From positions 329,478 through 393,477 of the forward strand of contig NZ_BDBT01000003.1 of NCBI RefSeq assembly GCF_001613125.1: DNA of 64,000 nucleotides, read 5' to 3'. The number at the start of each line of letters is the position of its first letter. The stretch's first letter is position 1. Shown piece after piece: positions 26,301 to 33,566 of the stretch. The notes below the pieces were generated by a model. It ran no database searches and had not been told where the DNA came from. It was given only the letters and a program-made list of their open reading frames with translations. This DNA comes from Nocardia shimofusensis NBRC 100134 (GTDB taxonomy: Bacteria > Actinomycetota > Actinomycetes > Mycobacteriales > Mycobacteriaceae). Both the position numbers and the translations under genes were made by a program.

Positions 26301-28000
26301 AACTCCGGAGTGACGAAACTCGACCCCTCGAACGCGATATCGTCCACTCGTTTGAGGAAGACCTGCGACCTGTCTGCCAGCGCCCTGAGCCCGTCAGTCG
26401 TCGGAATGACTTTAGCCTTTTGAATTCCTTCGATCTTGGGGTGAAGGAGAACGAAGGAGAGCGCGGCAGCAGCCGATGACGTGTCTCCCGTGGCCCATTC
26501 TCGGAGCCACGAGAGAACCCCTCGCATATGCACATTCTGGAGGGCCTTGTTTTCATCGCGACTCTGCGATTCAAGCAGCTCGGGGTTAACGCTGTAGGCA
26601 TACATTTGGCGGAGCCGTGCGAGACGACGAAGTGTTGAGTAGCAACGCCAGTGGGGAACGTCATCACCGGTGTTCGGCGCCTTGATCCACGCCTCGTGAT
26701 CCCGACTCGTAACCTCCGGCACGAAGAAGCTCAACGGTATAAGTTCAGCAGGAAGGCACAATTGTCCCGTCCCATCCGGGATTAGCGGAGATAGGGCCGC
26801 CAACCCGGGCACGTGAGTAGCGAGTAGATCATCACCATACGAGAGGATCTCGCGTCCACGGGCAGGCATGTAGTCCAAATGCGCTGCCGGGTCGTCTGAC
26901 TGGACGACGCGAGGTAAGAGATCAACGAACATCTTGGAGAGCGTGCGGACGATCTCCCGGTTGTAATTGTTATGCAGCAGCGTTGTGCGATCGTCGTTCA
27001 GACTCCAGGGCGCGTTGAACAACGCTGACGCCGTGGTCTTGTCCTGAAGAGGAAAGTAGGACCAGAACTCGCCGGTCTGGAGGTCGGCGTAGCGCTCAGG
27101 CATGGCGACCGTGACCTTGACCTTCTCACGCGAGACCGCTTCACCTACCTCGCGACGCGCTTCAATGCTGGGTGAGTGCATCGCGCTCTCGACGTACCAG
27201 ACGCTGTTCTTACCGTCAGGTCGTTCGATCTGGAACTTCCCATTGCCGAGTGCGCGCGAAATGTGACTAGTTGTGAACTCGTCATCCATGCCGACGACGC
27301 GCAGGTGCACCTCGCGGACGGCTTCGACGAATAGGAGAAACTCTGACCGGAACCCTTCGATCTCTTTCTGGAGATTCGCGAGCTTGCGCACCTTTGGCAG
27401 CTTGACGATCGTCGCAGCCCACTGTGAGAGTTCGGCGAGAATCGGGTCCTTCGCGAACTCGCTATCGACATCTGAAATCCGTGTCGCAGTGCGGAGGACG
27501 GGGAACCTCTTCGCGGTCGACCCAACCCTGTGCAGCGCTTGATTCGCCTCGCTTGAGTTGAACTCGAAGGAGATGGAACGACTGAAAACCTGCGGCTTGT
27601 CAGTCACCGCTAGGACGGACTTGAACCCAAGTCCGAAACGGCCGATCTCATCGCCCCGCTTGCCGCTGAGGTGGGCGTGGGCGAGCGCCGTCAAACCACT
27701 GCCGGAGAACGGGCGCCCCGCATTCGCACAATAGAGCGTGCTGCTAGACATATCGAGGACGATCTCGACGCGACCGTCAGTACTGCTGGCGCCATGCGTC
27801 CCGGCCATGGCGTCGGCCGCGTTCTGTACAAGCTCGAGTAGCGTACGGTTTGCGTACCCACCAACCCTGATCGACTCCTCATGGTTCGCATGCTCCGTGA
27901 CCAGGTTGGGATTCGCCCTGTACGAGTCAATAGCCCGCGCGAAGAGCCCTTCGAGCTCTGCAGCGAGAGTGCGATCCGGCATCCAGTCGCTCACTGTCAT
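23279..28000 (-). CDS. Giant GHKL (sacsin/HSP90-like) ATPase fused to C-terminal SF2 helicase
   Basis: 1573 residues from the ATG at 28000 with GGAGGTAGAGG upstream, overlapping the preceding ORF as ATGA. The N-terminal GHKL ATPase is clear: N-box ELVQNAADAM (residues 56-65), nucleotide-lid motif YCANAGRPFSGSG (about 88-100) and GRFGLGFKSV (about 122-131), as in sacsin/HSP90-type domains. The middle 900 residues show no motif I recognise. The last 380 residues are an SF2 helicase: LPTGAGKTRVASE (about 1200), FVDEAHRAG (about 1305), SATPFKG, and QMAGRGLRG (about 1527). Each half is known in antiviral systems; the single-chain fusion inside a drmA-drmB operon is unusual. Role inferred: DNA sensing and translocation in defence. 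Confidence 0.8.
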   Translation of the reverse strand: MTVSDWMPDRTLAAELEGLFARAIDSYRANPNLVTEHANHEESIRVGGYANRTLLELVQNAADAMAGTHGASSTDGRVEIVLDMSSSTLYCANAGRPFSGSGLTALAHAHLSGKRGDEIGRFGLGFKSVLAVTDKPQVFSRSISFEFNSSEANQALHRVGSTAKRFPVLRTATRISDVDSEFAKDPILAELSQWAATIVKLPKVRKLANLQKEIEGFRSEFLLFVEAVREVHLRVVGMDDEFTTSHISRALGNGKFQIERPDGKNSVWYVESAMHSPSIEARREVGEAVSREKVKVTVAMPERYADLQTGEFWSYFPLQDKTTASALFNAPWSLNDDRTTLLHNNYNREIVRTLSKMFVDLLPRVVQSDDPAAHLDYMPARGREILSYGDDLLATHVPGLAALSPLIPDGTGQLCLPAELIPLSFFVPEVTSRDHEAWIKAPNTGDDVPHWRCYSTLRRLARLRQMYAYSVNPELLESQSRDENKALQNVHMRGVLSWLREWATGDTSSAAAALSFVLLHPKIEGIQKAKVIPTTDGLRALADRSQVFLKRVDDIAFEGSSFVTPEFLAIGGVEKNLRERGFRDLDPVAILHARFDKLSPTSGAEDQEKFWDAALDVRPEEAARIVQKKNEGYLKVPTVDGDWASPRSVLDIDGLGTGLGNRRLDRERCVTQVAWAAGVIHKPINDYPLEDEVCVDQYYDFVVADLNGRLGAGERPVENIEFDQYLGAGPFSALLLMAESGAPEPIRADWTRRLLEIDEKPFWTCEDTDTQQPRQVLSPTQWAVTTAGLVPSSRGFRPPSQVVSASLLEFQDFLPLYQGHRSLEDKLDLPRHFSDVPAVVLRDALGQDIFKPGVKDGVLAAFVLQASRIAYPDGQPQQIPARVGRAVEGRRPGLVYLATSNEQQLLLSQKQKPYLRVEETEVDDFVAHVGCKRFEDSFAFSTIIEGKQEPDPVVDLYPGLQESWLFAPEKLTHAMVARAVYIAKRVTTDDGVEDQTLPWYLDGLTLVVPNDLSERQVLETVNEAFGLRLSNADLDNVEQVALNQQLEEWRQQARAAKDDAERLEVFFGDDTLKENLPRGLWQALEAQALVDDSSSVAELFLTVYGSDSVKQLADQFRLEGYTDVPTGWSGGGKTIDWLRKMGFGSKYAGRRAVPQPNEFIVPGAVNLNGLHTYQKKISEKLRTALTQPSERGPAQKCMVELPTGAGKTRVASETVLKLFKDEVMNGTVLWIAQSVELCEQAVQTFNTVWRYLADERPLSIGRLWEGNTVHEPDTEVSVVVATDAKLEAILDQPEYQWLSHAQAVFVDEAHRAGNSTRYTQIFRWLGVDGHNWERPLVGLSATPFKGRAEDSRQTKELAARFGNNKLAAFESDAYRQLQKLDVLAKVKHEVLPGVDVVLSEEELRGIQDTRKVDRPLLDRLGRDQARMKVLVNHILSQDADWSILVFTPSVLSAQVLAATLRYRDVDAAAISGQTGRQERRDVIKRFKDGEIRVLTNCDLLVQGFDAPGVRALYIARPTFSPSSYIQMAGRGLRGPANGGKEECLIVDVADNFGAVNDFLGYREYEDLWKEQNA

Positions 28001-28569
28001 TCCTCTACCTCCCCGAACGCTGACTCTGCACTGCACTTTGAACCCGGCCAACTCTGCCAGTTCCGGTCCGTTGTCACAGCGCAACGCAGCCGGGTAACCA
28101 AGTCGACCCGTTCGTCCTTCCAAATCGGCTTCGATTCCTTTAAGTCCGAAAAGCCATCCAGCTCTTGCCTTGCGGCAGCTGACCGGTAACTCGCCAATGT
28201 GGAATCCATACTGGGCTCACCGTGGGAGATGGTGTCCGGCAGAATCTGATAAGGGACTGGAGCGCCTTGATTACCGCAGTACAGATGAATTTCGGCGACG
28301 ACGCGGATACGAGTACCGGAATCTTGATCCCACATCTCATCGGCACTGCCCTGCACCAAATCGTACAACTGGCGAGAACCGTAACCTCCTTGTGCAATTC
28401 GCCGCTTACTGTTGGCGCGTTTTTGGATCCAATCAGGGTCCGCACGGCAGATAGCGAGCACTCGCGCCGGTTGACTCCGCACGGTCTTGATCACATCGCC
28501 CCGACCGTTCCTCGGATCCGCTAGCAAGTACAGCTCCCTCGACTTCCCATCAACAAACTGCACAACCAC
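27997..28569 (-). pseudogene. Degenerate, truncated GHKL-ATPase-like ORF coupled to the giant gene
   Basis: A 190-codon open frame starting at GTG (no good ribosome-binding site). Residues 55-103 align by eye with the N-terminus of the next gene: GGYGSRQLYDLVQGSADEM against GGYANRTLLELVQNAADAM, then LYCGNQGAPV against LYCANAGRPF. The N-box Asn that holds Mg-ATP is Gly here and the first Glu is Asp. The lid motif is reduced to DGFSDLKES, so ATP binding is unlikely. Its last 40 codons overlap, in another frame, a possible IS3-transposase fragment. It still ends in an ATGA overlap with the giant gene. It is either a decayed paralogue or a short inactive partner protein; decay looks likelier. Confidence 0.55.
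28049..28105 (-). mobile_element. Possible IS3-type transposase remnant
   Basis: In the frame just upstream of the giant gene the translation reads RLGYPAALRCDNGPELAEL. It contains the R-x-D-N-G-P-E core of the IS3-family integrase domain (second catalytic Asp region). Only about 19 codons match. No inverted repeats or further transposase sequence are seen. It may mark an old insertion that cut the ORF at 27997-28569, or it may be chance. Confidence 0.4.
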
Positions 28570-29076
28570 CTGCGCGGCGACGACCTGTCCGCTTACCTGT
28601 CAGTCGCCTAACGGGTCGTAGCAGTTACATCCCCACGTCTCGCATCCGTCGAGCACAGACCAACAGACCGCAGCCAGCACGAAAGGAAGAGTAGTGAAGC
28701 TTGCCGCACCTGCGCCATCCTCTGAACGGTCCACATCCGCCGACGCCCACATTCGCCGACGTCGCAGGCCCGCTCGTAAGCGGCCAAGTATGCCCAGCTT
28801 GTCCACGGGCGTGAACGCCCGCGCCGTCGAGGCCCGCCGGCCCTCGGGGAGGTATCCATACGCCCAGTCTCACGACCCGCGACATCCTCGTGGTCATCAT
28901 CTGCAGTCGATCCGTTCTCGACAGTCGCCGGAAGCTAGAACTCATCCAGTTACTACCGATCACGTGCCGAAAGGTCATCCGACATGTAGCTCATGCCAAA
29001 ATACCCACTTGAGCAATCTTCTAGCTACCGACCGAAGGGCTCCCGTTCCGGATCTGGATAGTACGACTTGCCTGGG
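28570..29076. other. Gene-free gap between the coupled operon and the methyltransferase
   Basis: 507 bases of mixed composition. Overlapping short ORFs on both strands show no protein motif or ribosome-binding site. It should contain the promoter of the GHKL/DISARM operon, but I see no clear -10/-35 pair. No repeat, tRNA or hairpin stands out. Confidence 0.4.
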
Positions 29077-30405
29077 CTACGGCGCTGTCAGACGTGACAC
29101 GCCGTCCTTGTCCAGATCGGCATCCCACAGCGGCAACGCCCAATTCATCCCCGCGAGCGCACCTTGGCGACCGTTCAGCTCCTCCAACCGAACCAGCGCC
29201 GTTTCGTCACGGGTGTCCCACCAGCTGCTATCGACGGCGAGGTCCAAGTCGGCCCGGCGAGGCCGACGCCCGAACACCGCAGCCGCCAGGATATAGGCAC
29301 CGAGCCGAGGCGGAATCGCATTGCCGACCTGCTGGTACTGGTCCTGCCCTCGCCACGGGTAGTCGAGCGGAAAGGTCTGCAGTCGCCCGGCCTCCGCTGC
29401 AGTGAAACGCTCTAGGTCGTCGCCGCCGGCAACCAGTCGATTCCTACTGACCTTGCCGGTGATCGTTGACGACGGCTCGTAGGATTCCCGCCTGCCACGC
29501 AGTTTCGGGTTCCCGCCGGTCCCATAGTTCGACACCACCACGAACGAGTCGGGCCGCTCAGGCAGCGCGCGCGCCATCGTTTCCCATGGCAGCAGTGCCG
29601 GATCGCCTTGATCACGGGGAATGCGCTTGACGTAAGGCCGGTGAGTCTCGGAGGGGAACAGCACCTGACCGTCCAAGCGGGCGATCAGGATCGCGCGGCG
29701 TCGAGTCTGCGGAACACCGAACTGCTCGGTCCGCAGCACATCCACATCCACGGAATAGCCACGGCGCTCCAGCACCGCCGCCATCGCCTCCCAGACCGGG
29801 AGCACCGTCGGGACCTGCTCGAGCAGGATCGTCCGGAACGGTCGATCAGTCTTCATCGCCTCGAACGCCCACCGCAAAGGCTGCAGAACCAGGCCGGTTC
29901 GCGGATCATCGAGAACCTCGAGCTGCTCCATCACATCGACGCCCGAATCCATTCGGTGCACGAAACCCAACACCTGATCCAGCGCCCTACGACCACTCCC
30001 GGCCCCGGCGACCGAGTAGGTCTGGCACGGCGGCCCGCCGGTCAGTACATCCGCGTTGGGGAACTGCGCCAGCATCGAGACGTCACGAACATCCGCATGC
30101 CGCGTCCCCACCTTGGCTGCCACCCGGGTACGGCAGGCATCCTCGTCCACTTCGATCCCGACAGAAGGGACCCCCAGCCAGCGCGCCGCGACATCCAACC
30201 CACCCGGACCAGCGAACAGATCGATCATCTGTACCCGCTCCGGTGGCACAGCATCGTAGGACAAGCCGTCGGCGACGGAATTCGAGGACATTTGCATGAT
30301 CGTAGCCGGCAGCGTGGGCAGGCGTAACCGTCCACCTAACCCGCGGGCTCGAGCACGAGACGTTCCGGCCTGCGGCCGTGGCAGTTCTTGATCCACTCCG
30401 CTCAT
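29077..30405 (-). CDS. DNA cytosine-5 methyltransferase (DrmMII-like candidate)
   Basis: Up to 442 residues. C5-MTase motifs occur in order: motif I MIDLFAGPGGLDVAARWLG (about residue 60), motif IV with catalytic Cys GGPPCQTYSVAGAGSG (about 118), motif VI LLEQVPTVLP (Gln in place of the common Asn of ENV), motif VIII QTRRRAILIARL, and motif X YQQVGNAIPPRLGAYI. The region between VIII and X (about 290-340) should set the target sequence. The start is uncertain: ATG 30405, or 30297 or 30291, which lie closer to motif I. On the same strand as the DISARM-like operon, 507 bases upstream, it could supply self-protecting methylation as in class 2 DISARM. It could also be a solitary methyltransferase. 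Confidence 0.88.
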   Translation of the reverse strand: MSGVDQELPRPQAGTSRARARGLGGRLRLPTLPATIMQMSSNSVADGLSYDAVPPERVQMIDLFAGPGGLDVAARWLGVPSVGIEVDEDACRTRVAAKVGTRHADVRDVSMLAQFPNADVLTGGPPCQTYSVAGAGSGRRALDQVLGFVHRMDSGVDVMEQLEVLDDPRTGLVLQPLRWAFEAMKTDRPFRTILLEQVPTVLPVWEAMAAVLERRGYSVDVDVLRTEQFGVPQTRRRAILIARLDGQVLFPSETHRPYVKRIPRDQGDPALLPWETMARALPERPDSFVVVSNYGTGGNPKLRGRRESYEPSSTITGKVSRNRLVAGGDDLERFTAAEAGRLQTFPLDYPWRGQDQYQQVGNAIPPRLGAYILAAAVFGRRPRRADLDLAVDSSWWDTRDETALVRLEELNGRQGALAGMNWALPLWDADLDKDGVSRLTAP

Positions 30406-30493
30406 CGGTCATAGTCCGACGGCCAGAAGATCATCGCGACGACCACCGCCGTCGGCAGCACGATGACGAACACAAGCCCCGCCTCCGCCGTGG

Positions 30494-30787
30494 TCACCTC
30501 TGCACCCCGCCGATTGCCGCCCACCGGCCAAACGACGCACGCGGCGCGGCGCACTCCACATCAGCCACCCACAACACCCGATCCAGCGTCACCGCGTCCA
30601 CATGCCCGGTCGACGGAAGCAACACCACCTCCGCGCCGGACGATTCGACCTGCTCTACGAGTCCGAGTACCGAGTGCGCATCAGCCCAGCACAACTCGTA
30701 TCCCAGACGTTTGGCCAAGCGTCGCACCTGAGCCGAGTCCCACTCGACTGTCGGTGAAGTCAGGTCGATCCATCCGAACGCGAGCAT
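30494..30787 (-). CDS. Hypothetical 97-residue protein
   Basis: It begins MLAFGWIDLTSPTVEWD and contains RRLAKRLGYELCWADAHSV and GAEVVLLPSTGHVDAVTLDRV. The alternating hydrophobic strands and helices suggest a small alpha/beta fold, loosely like the N-terminal domain of serine resolvases but without their catalytic serine motif. The start ATG has GGAGGGG about ten bases upstream. It lies 88 bases upstream of the methyltransferase on the same strand. I do not recognise the family with certainty. Confidence 0.6.
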   Translation of the reverse strand: MLAFGWIDLTSPTVEWDSAQVRRLAKRLGYELCWADAHSVLGLVEQVESSGAEVVLLPSTGHVDAVTLDRVLWVADVECAAPRASFGRWAAIGGVQR

Positions 30788-30985
30788 CCCTCTACCCCTC
30801 CATCCCCTGTCTCTGGCAAGCTCCCGCCGCCGGGGAACGATCCGGCACTTTCTGAACAGCCGGAAGGCCGTCGACCCGGCGGCGGGGCCGGTGCGAGCTT
30901 CACATCGCGATCAGCAGGGGGCTATGGCACTAGAGACAGCAGCGGCGCGGAAGTGTCACTACCGCAAAGTAAGCGGCCTTTCCGG

Positions 30986-32161
30986 TCAGTATTCGAGCCG
31001 AACGAAATCTGCCAGCTCTCGCATGTCCTCGGTGAGGGTGCGGCGTTCGGTGACGACATGGCCGAGGATGTCACGGGCGTAGCGCTGCTGGGCCAGCCAT
31101 TCGGGAGCGGCCACGTGCACCTCGCGGAGTATGCCGATCGCCTCGCCGTACTGGCGCAGTTGGGTATGTGCGTTGGCAATGTCGAGGCGGTGGCGCAGCC
31201 GTCCCGCGGCCTGCGGGGACAGGACGGCGGCAGGCAAGTTGTCGGCAATGGCCAGCGCATGGCTCGGCCGCTCGGCAATGACGGCACACTCGGCGGTGAT
31301 CTGGGCTACCGTCACGGGGCCGAACAAGCGGTTCGGATTCGGGTCGTAGAGAACTTCCCGGCCGATGCGCACTGCGGCGGCGCGGGCCAGCGACAGCGCG
31401 TCATCAGTGGCTCCAGGCGAGTTGTCGCGAACCCCGACATTCGCCACGTACAGCCACAGCCGCCCCCACAGCGCGAGTTGGCTAGGGGTCGCGGTGGAGA
31501 AGCGGGGTTCGATGTCGTCGGCCCATTTCACGGCGAGTTCCCGGGCAGCGTCGAGATTGCCCTGCCGCAGATAGGACCAGACGCCGACATTCACCGCGCC
31601 TACCGCGATTCCGCGCTCCGGCGCTGCGTCGACGGCCTGGTCGATGGTCATGGCCGCGATCTCGAACTGCCTGTTCTGCACCAACATCCAGCCGGTGAGG
31701 CCGAGCAACCGCGCGCGGATCGCGCGGCCGTCGTGGTCGGTGAGTGTTTCCGCGTCGGCCAGCAGGCCTGGTAGTACTGCTGCGATGTCGTGATGGCGGT
31801 GTGCGTCGACCATCGGCATCAACGCGCGATAGGCGGCATCGACTCCCTCGTTCGTCGGCCGCTCCTCCGACACATCGGGGGCTGCTGGTGCCGCCAGTGC
31901 CCGCCGCACGGGCTCCCAGAGATCGGAGGTTTCGGGGTCGGCGTGTTCGGCGTCTACCTGGCCGGCCTGCAAGGTCGAGGTCCGTACTCGGAGAGCGACA
32001 GCGAACTTGCGCATGGTTTCCAGGCGCACGGTCGGACGCTCGCCCTGTTCGAGTTTGCGGACCAGCGAAATGGAAACCCCTGCGGCCGATGCGAGTTGGC
32101 GCTGTGTGAGGCCACGACGCTTACGAACCGATCGCAACCGCTCTCCCAGGTCCACGCCCAT
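30986..32161 (-). CDS. XRE-family regulator with TPR-like C-terminal domain
   Basis: 391 residues. An HTH_3/XRE domain occupies residues 1-60 (GERLRSVRKRRGLTQRQLASAAGVSISLVRKLEQGER). The rest is helical with repeating Ala-rich pairs, the tetratricopeptide-like sensor region common in actinobacterial XRE proteins that control antibiotic or differentiation genes. GC is back to flank level. No clear target: it is monocistronic, with the HicB-like gene 122 bases upstream on the same strand. It may regulate neighbouring accessory genes. Confidence 0.85.
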   Translation of the reverse strand: MGVDLGERLRSVRKRRGLTQRQLASAAGVSISLVRKLEQGERPTVRLETMRKFAVALRVRTSTLQAGQVDAEHADPETSDLWEPVRRALAAPAAPDVSEERPTNEGVDAAYRALMPMVDAHRHHDIAAVLPGLLADAETLTDHDGRAIRARLLGLTGWMLVQNRQFEIAAMTIDQAVDAAPERGIAVGAVNVGVWSYLRQGNLDAARELAVKWADDIEPRFSTATPSQLALWGRLWLYVANVGVRDNSPGATDDALSLARAAAVRIGREVLYDPNPNRLFGPVTVAQITAECAVIAERPSHALAIADNLPAAVLSPQAAGRLRHRLDIANAHTQLRQYGEAIGILREVHVAAPEWLAQQRYARDILGHVVTERRTLTEDMRELADFVRLEY

Positions 32162-32283
32162 ATTTCGAGGCTACGACCGTAGGCCCATGTGCGCACCCCG
32201 ATTTCCCACGCGCGCTCGGGTTCCGCGATTCCGAGTCGGATGAGGTCAGCCGTCACATACCACCTACGTAGGCACGGTAGGGC

Positions 32284-32541
32284 TCACATACCGGATTGAC
32301 GCCAGCGCTGCAGCGTCCCGGTGATCGACGGGGCAAACTCTGCGGCGGAGCCGATCGCCCTACCTGCGACGAGGTCGACGGTGAACGACTCGACCTCTTT
32401 GCCCGTCACGTCGGCGATCAACTCCTGCGCTGTCGCCTCGATGGACCGCTTGTCCCCTGTCAGTGTCCACCGGTCCACCGCCGGAACATGTACCAGCCAT
32501 TCCGGCCCGCAGCAGTGGACCTTGACGTAGTACCGCAGCAC
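32284..32541 (-). CDS. Small HicB-like protein
   Basis: 85 residues. MLRYYVKVHCCGPEWLVHVPAVDRW followed by SIEATAQELIADVTG fits the partial RNase-H-like fold of HicB-type antitoxins and related soluble proteins. There is no HTH or RHH tail and no neighbouring HicA toxin, so a toxin-antitoxin role is not supported. It lies upstream of the XRE regulator on the same strand. Confidence 0.55.
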   Translation of the reverse strand: MLRYYVKVHCCGPEWLVHVPAVDRWTLTGDKRSIEATAQELIADVTGKEVESFTVDLVAGRAIGSAAEFAPSITGTLQRWRQSGM

Positions 32542-32734
32542 TGTTCACTCCTTGCCTGGTCGGCACCCGCCCCGACGCGGGCGCTGAAGATCACGGTACG
32601 AAGAGATCAACTGTCCGGACCAGAAGTGAGCACGAGTTTGCACGACTCGCCCTCAACTGCGTGTATTCGATGCCGCGACCAGGCATGATGTGCAGCCACG
32701 AGAACACTTGTGCTCACACAGGACAGGGGAAGTC

Positions 32735-33064
32735 ATGCGCTTGCGGTTCCTCGGAAAAGGTGGCTCGGACCTGGGCGGGTGTCCCACGCTGTACGCCACC
32801 GACAAGGGAACGTATCTGGTTCAGGGGTGGGAGACGGGCCGGGTCGCGACGATCGAGATTCCGCATCTGCTCACCGGGTTCGCCGAGCCGGACACGTTCA
32901 TCGGGGCGGCGCTCACCGATTCCGGACGCGGGACGTTCATGTTGAGCGGCCGGCCGGTGACCGAATCCGACACTCTGGCACAACTCGATCTCGCGGCCAA
33001 CGAGACGGTGATCGAGGTGCCGAAGTTCAGGAGGACGTATTTCGGTGCTCTACCTTCCGCATGA
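32735..33064 (+). CDS. Hypothetical 109-residue protein, first gene of an XRE/DUF6879 module
   Basis: The ATG at 32735 has AGGGGAAG upstream; the in-frame start at 32690 lacks one. MRLRFLGKGGSDLGGCPTLYAT, VQGWETGRVATIEIPHLL and TVIEVPKFRRTYFG indicate a small beta-rich protein. Unknown function. It overlaps the next gene by 20 bases, and that gene overlaps the XRE gene by four bases. Such three-gene sets recur in actinobacteria near DUF397 or DUF5753 genes, which is how I judge it real. Confidence 0.75.
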   Translation: MRLRFLGKGGSDLGGCPTLYATDKGTYLVQGWETGRVATIEIPHLLTGFAEPDTFIGAALTDSGRGTFMLSGRPVTESDTLAQLDLAANETVIEVPKFRRTYFGALPSA

Positions 33065-33566
33065 TCCGCCGGATTGGGTAGCGCTGCTGCGTGACTGCGA
33101 ATCCGACGCGTTCCATCTGGAGGTGCGCGATTCCTACGCCGTTCCCACCGAATCCGCGCGCCTCGGGCGGTTCCTCGCCGGCGAACCGGCGCTGCCGGAC
33201 GAGCGCAAGGCTCGATGGAACGAACTGGTCCGGGAGACGATCGGCCGGGGCGTGGCCATCAGCAGAGTTCGGGTGGTGAGCGTGCCGCACTCGGACTATC
33301 ACCGCTGGTTGCTGTCGGTCACCGAGACCAATGCCGCTGCCGGCGAGGACATTCGCTATCTTCCCAGGCACCTCGCCGTCGAGGTGCCGCCGGATGACTG
33401 GTGGTTGATCGACGAGCGGCGGGTGGTCTTCAACCTCACCGACGAGTCCGGCAAGCCGGCGGGGCTGGCGGTGACCACCGATCCCCGGATCGCAGACCAC
33501 TGCCGCGACGTTCGTGCCCGCCTGTGGGACGTGGCCATCCCGTTCGAGGAGTACCGCTCGCCGTGA
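33045..33566 (+). CDS. DUF6879 family protein
   Basis: 173 residues: AFHLEVRDSYAVPTESARLGRFLAGEP, RVRVVSVPHSDYHRWLLSVTE and DDWWLIDERRVVFNLTDESG are typical of this actinobacterial family (function unknown, usually beside an XRE/DUF5753 regulator). GTG start with AGGAGGA upstream; translationally coupled on both sides. Probably works with the downstream regulator. Confidence 0.82.
   Translation: MLYLPHDPPDWVALLRDCESDAFHLEVRDSYAVPTESARLGRFLAGEPALPDERKARWNELVRETIGRGVAISRVRVVSVPHSDYHRWLLSVTETNAAAGEDIRYLPRHLAVEVPPDDWWLIDERRVVFNLTDESGKPAGLAVTTDPRIADHCRDVRARLWDVAIPFEEYRSP

Larger units (their letters stand above)
16763..30405 (-). other. Probable defence island (DISARM-related)
   Basis: The block has visibly lower GC than its surroundings. 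It begins at the truncated reductase and runs to the cytosine methyltransferase. It carries five overlapping ORFs on one strand (27997-28569 down to 16791), plus the methyltransferase after a 507-base gap. No integrase, tRNA boundary or direct-repeat att site was found. The right boundary is uncertain and may include the small genes up to 34.4 kb. Confidence 0.6.

Noticed and set aside
28001..28123. N-terminal extension of the giant GHKL-helicase to 28123
   Set aside because: The ATG at 28000 has a strong ribosome-binding site and an ATGA overlap. The extension looks like a transposase remnant.
28694..29296. 200-codon plus-strand ORF over the gap and the methyltransferase end
   Set aside because: Composition and lack of a ribosome-binding site indicate a shadow; its second half is antisense to the methyltransferase.
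16763..30405. Integrase, attachment sites or prophage genes bordering the island
   Set aside because: None seen. No tRNA or direct repeat at the edges, no phage structural genes, so phage origin is not claimed.
32284..32541. HicAB toxin-antitoxin pair
   Set aside because: The small protein is only HicB-like in fold pattern and no HicA-type toxin ORF lies on either side.
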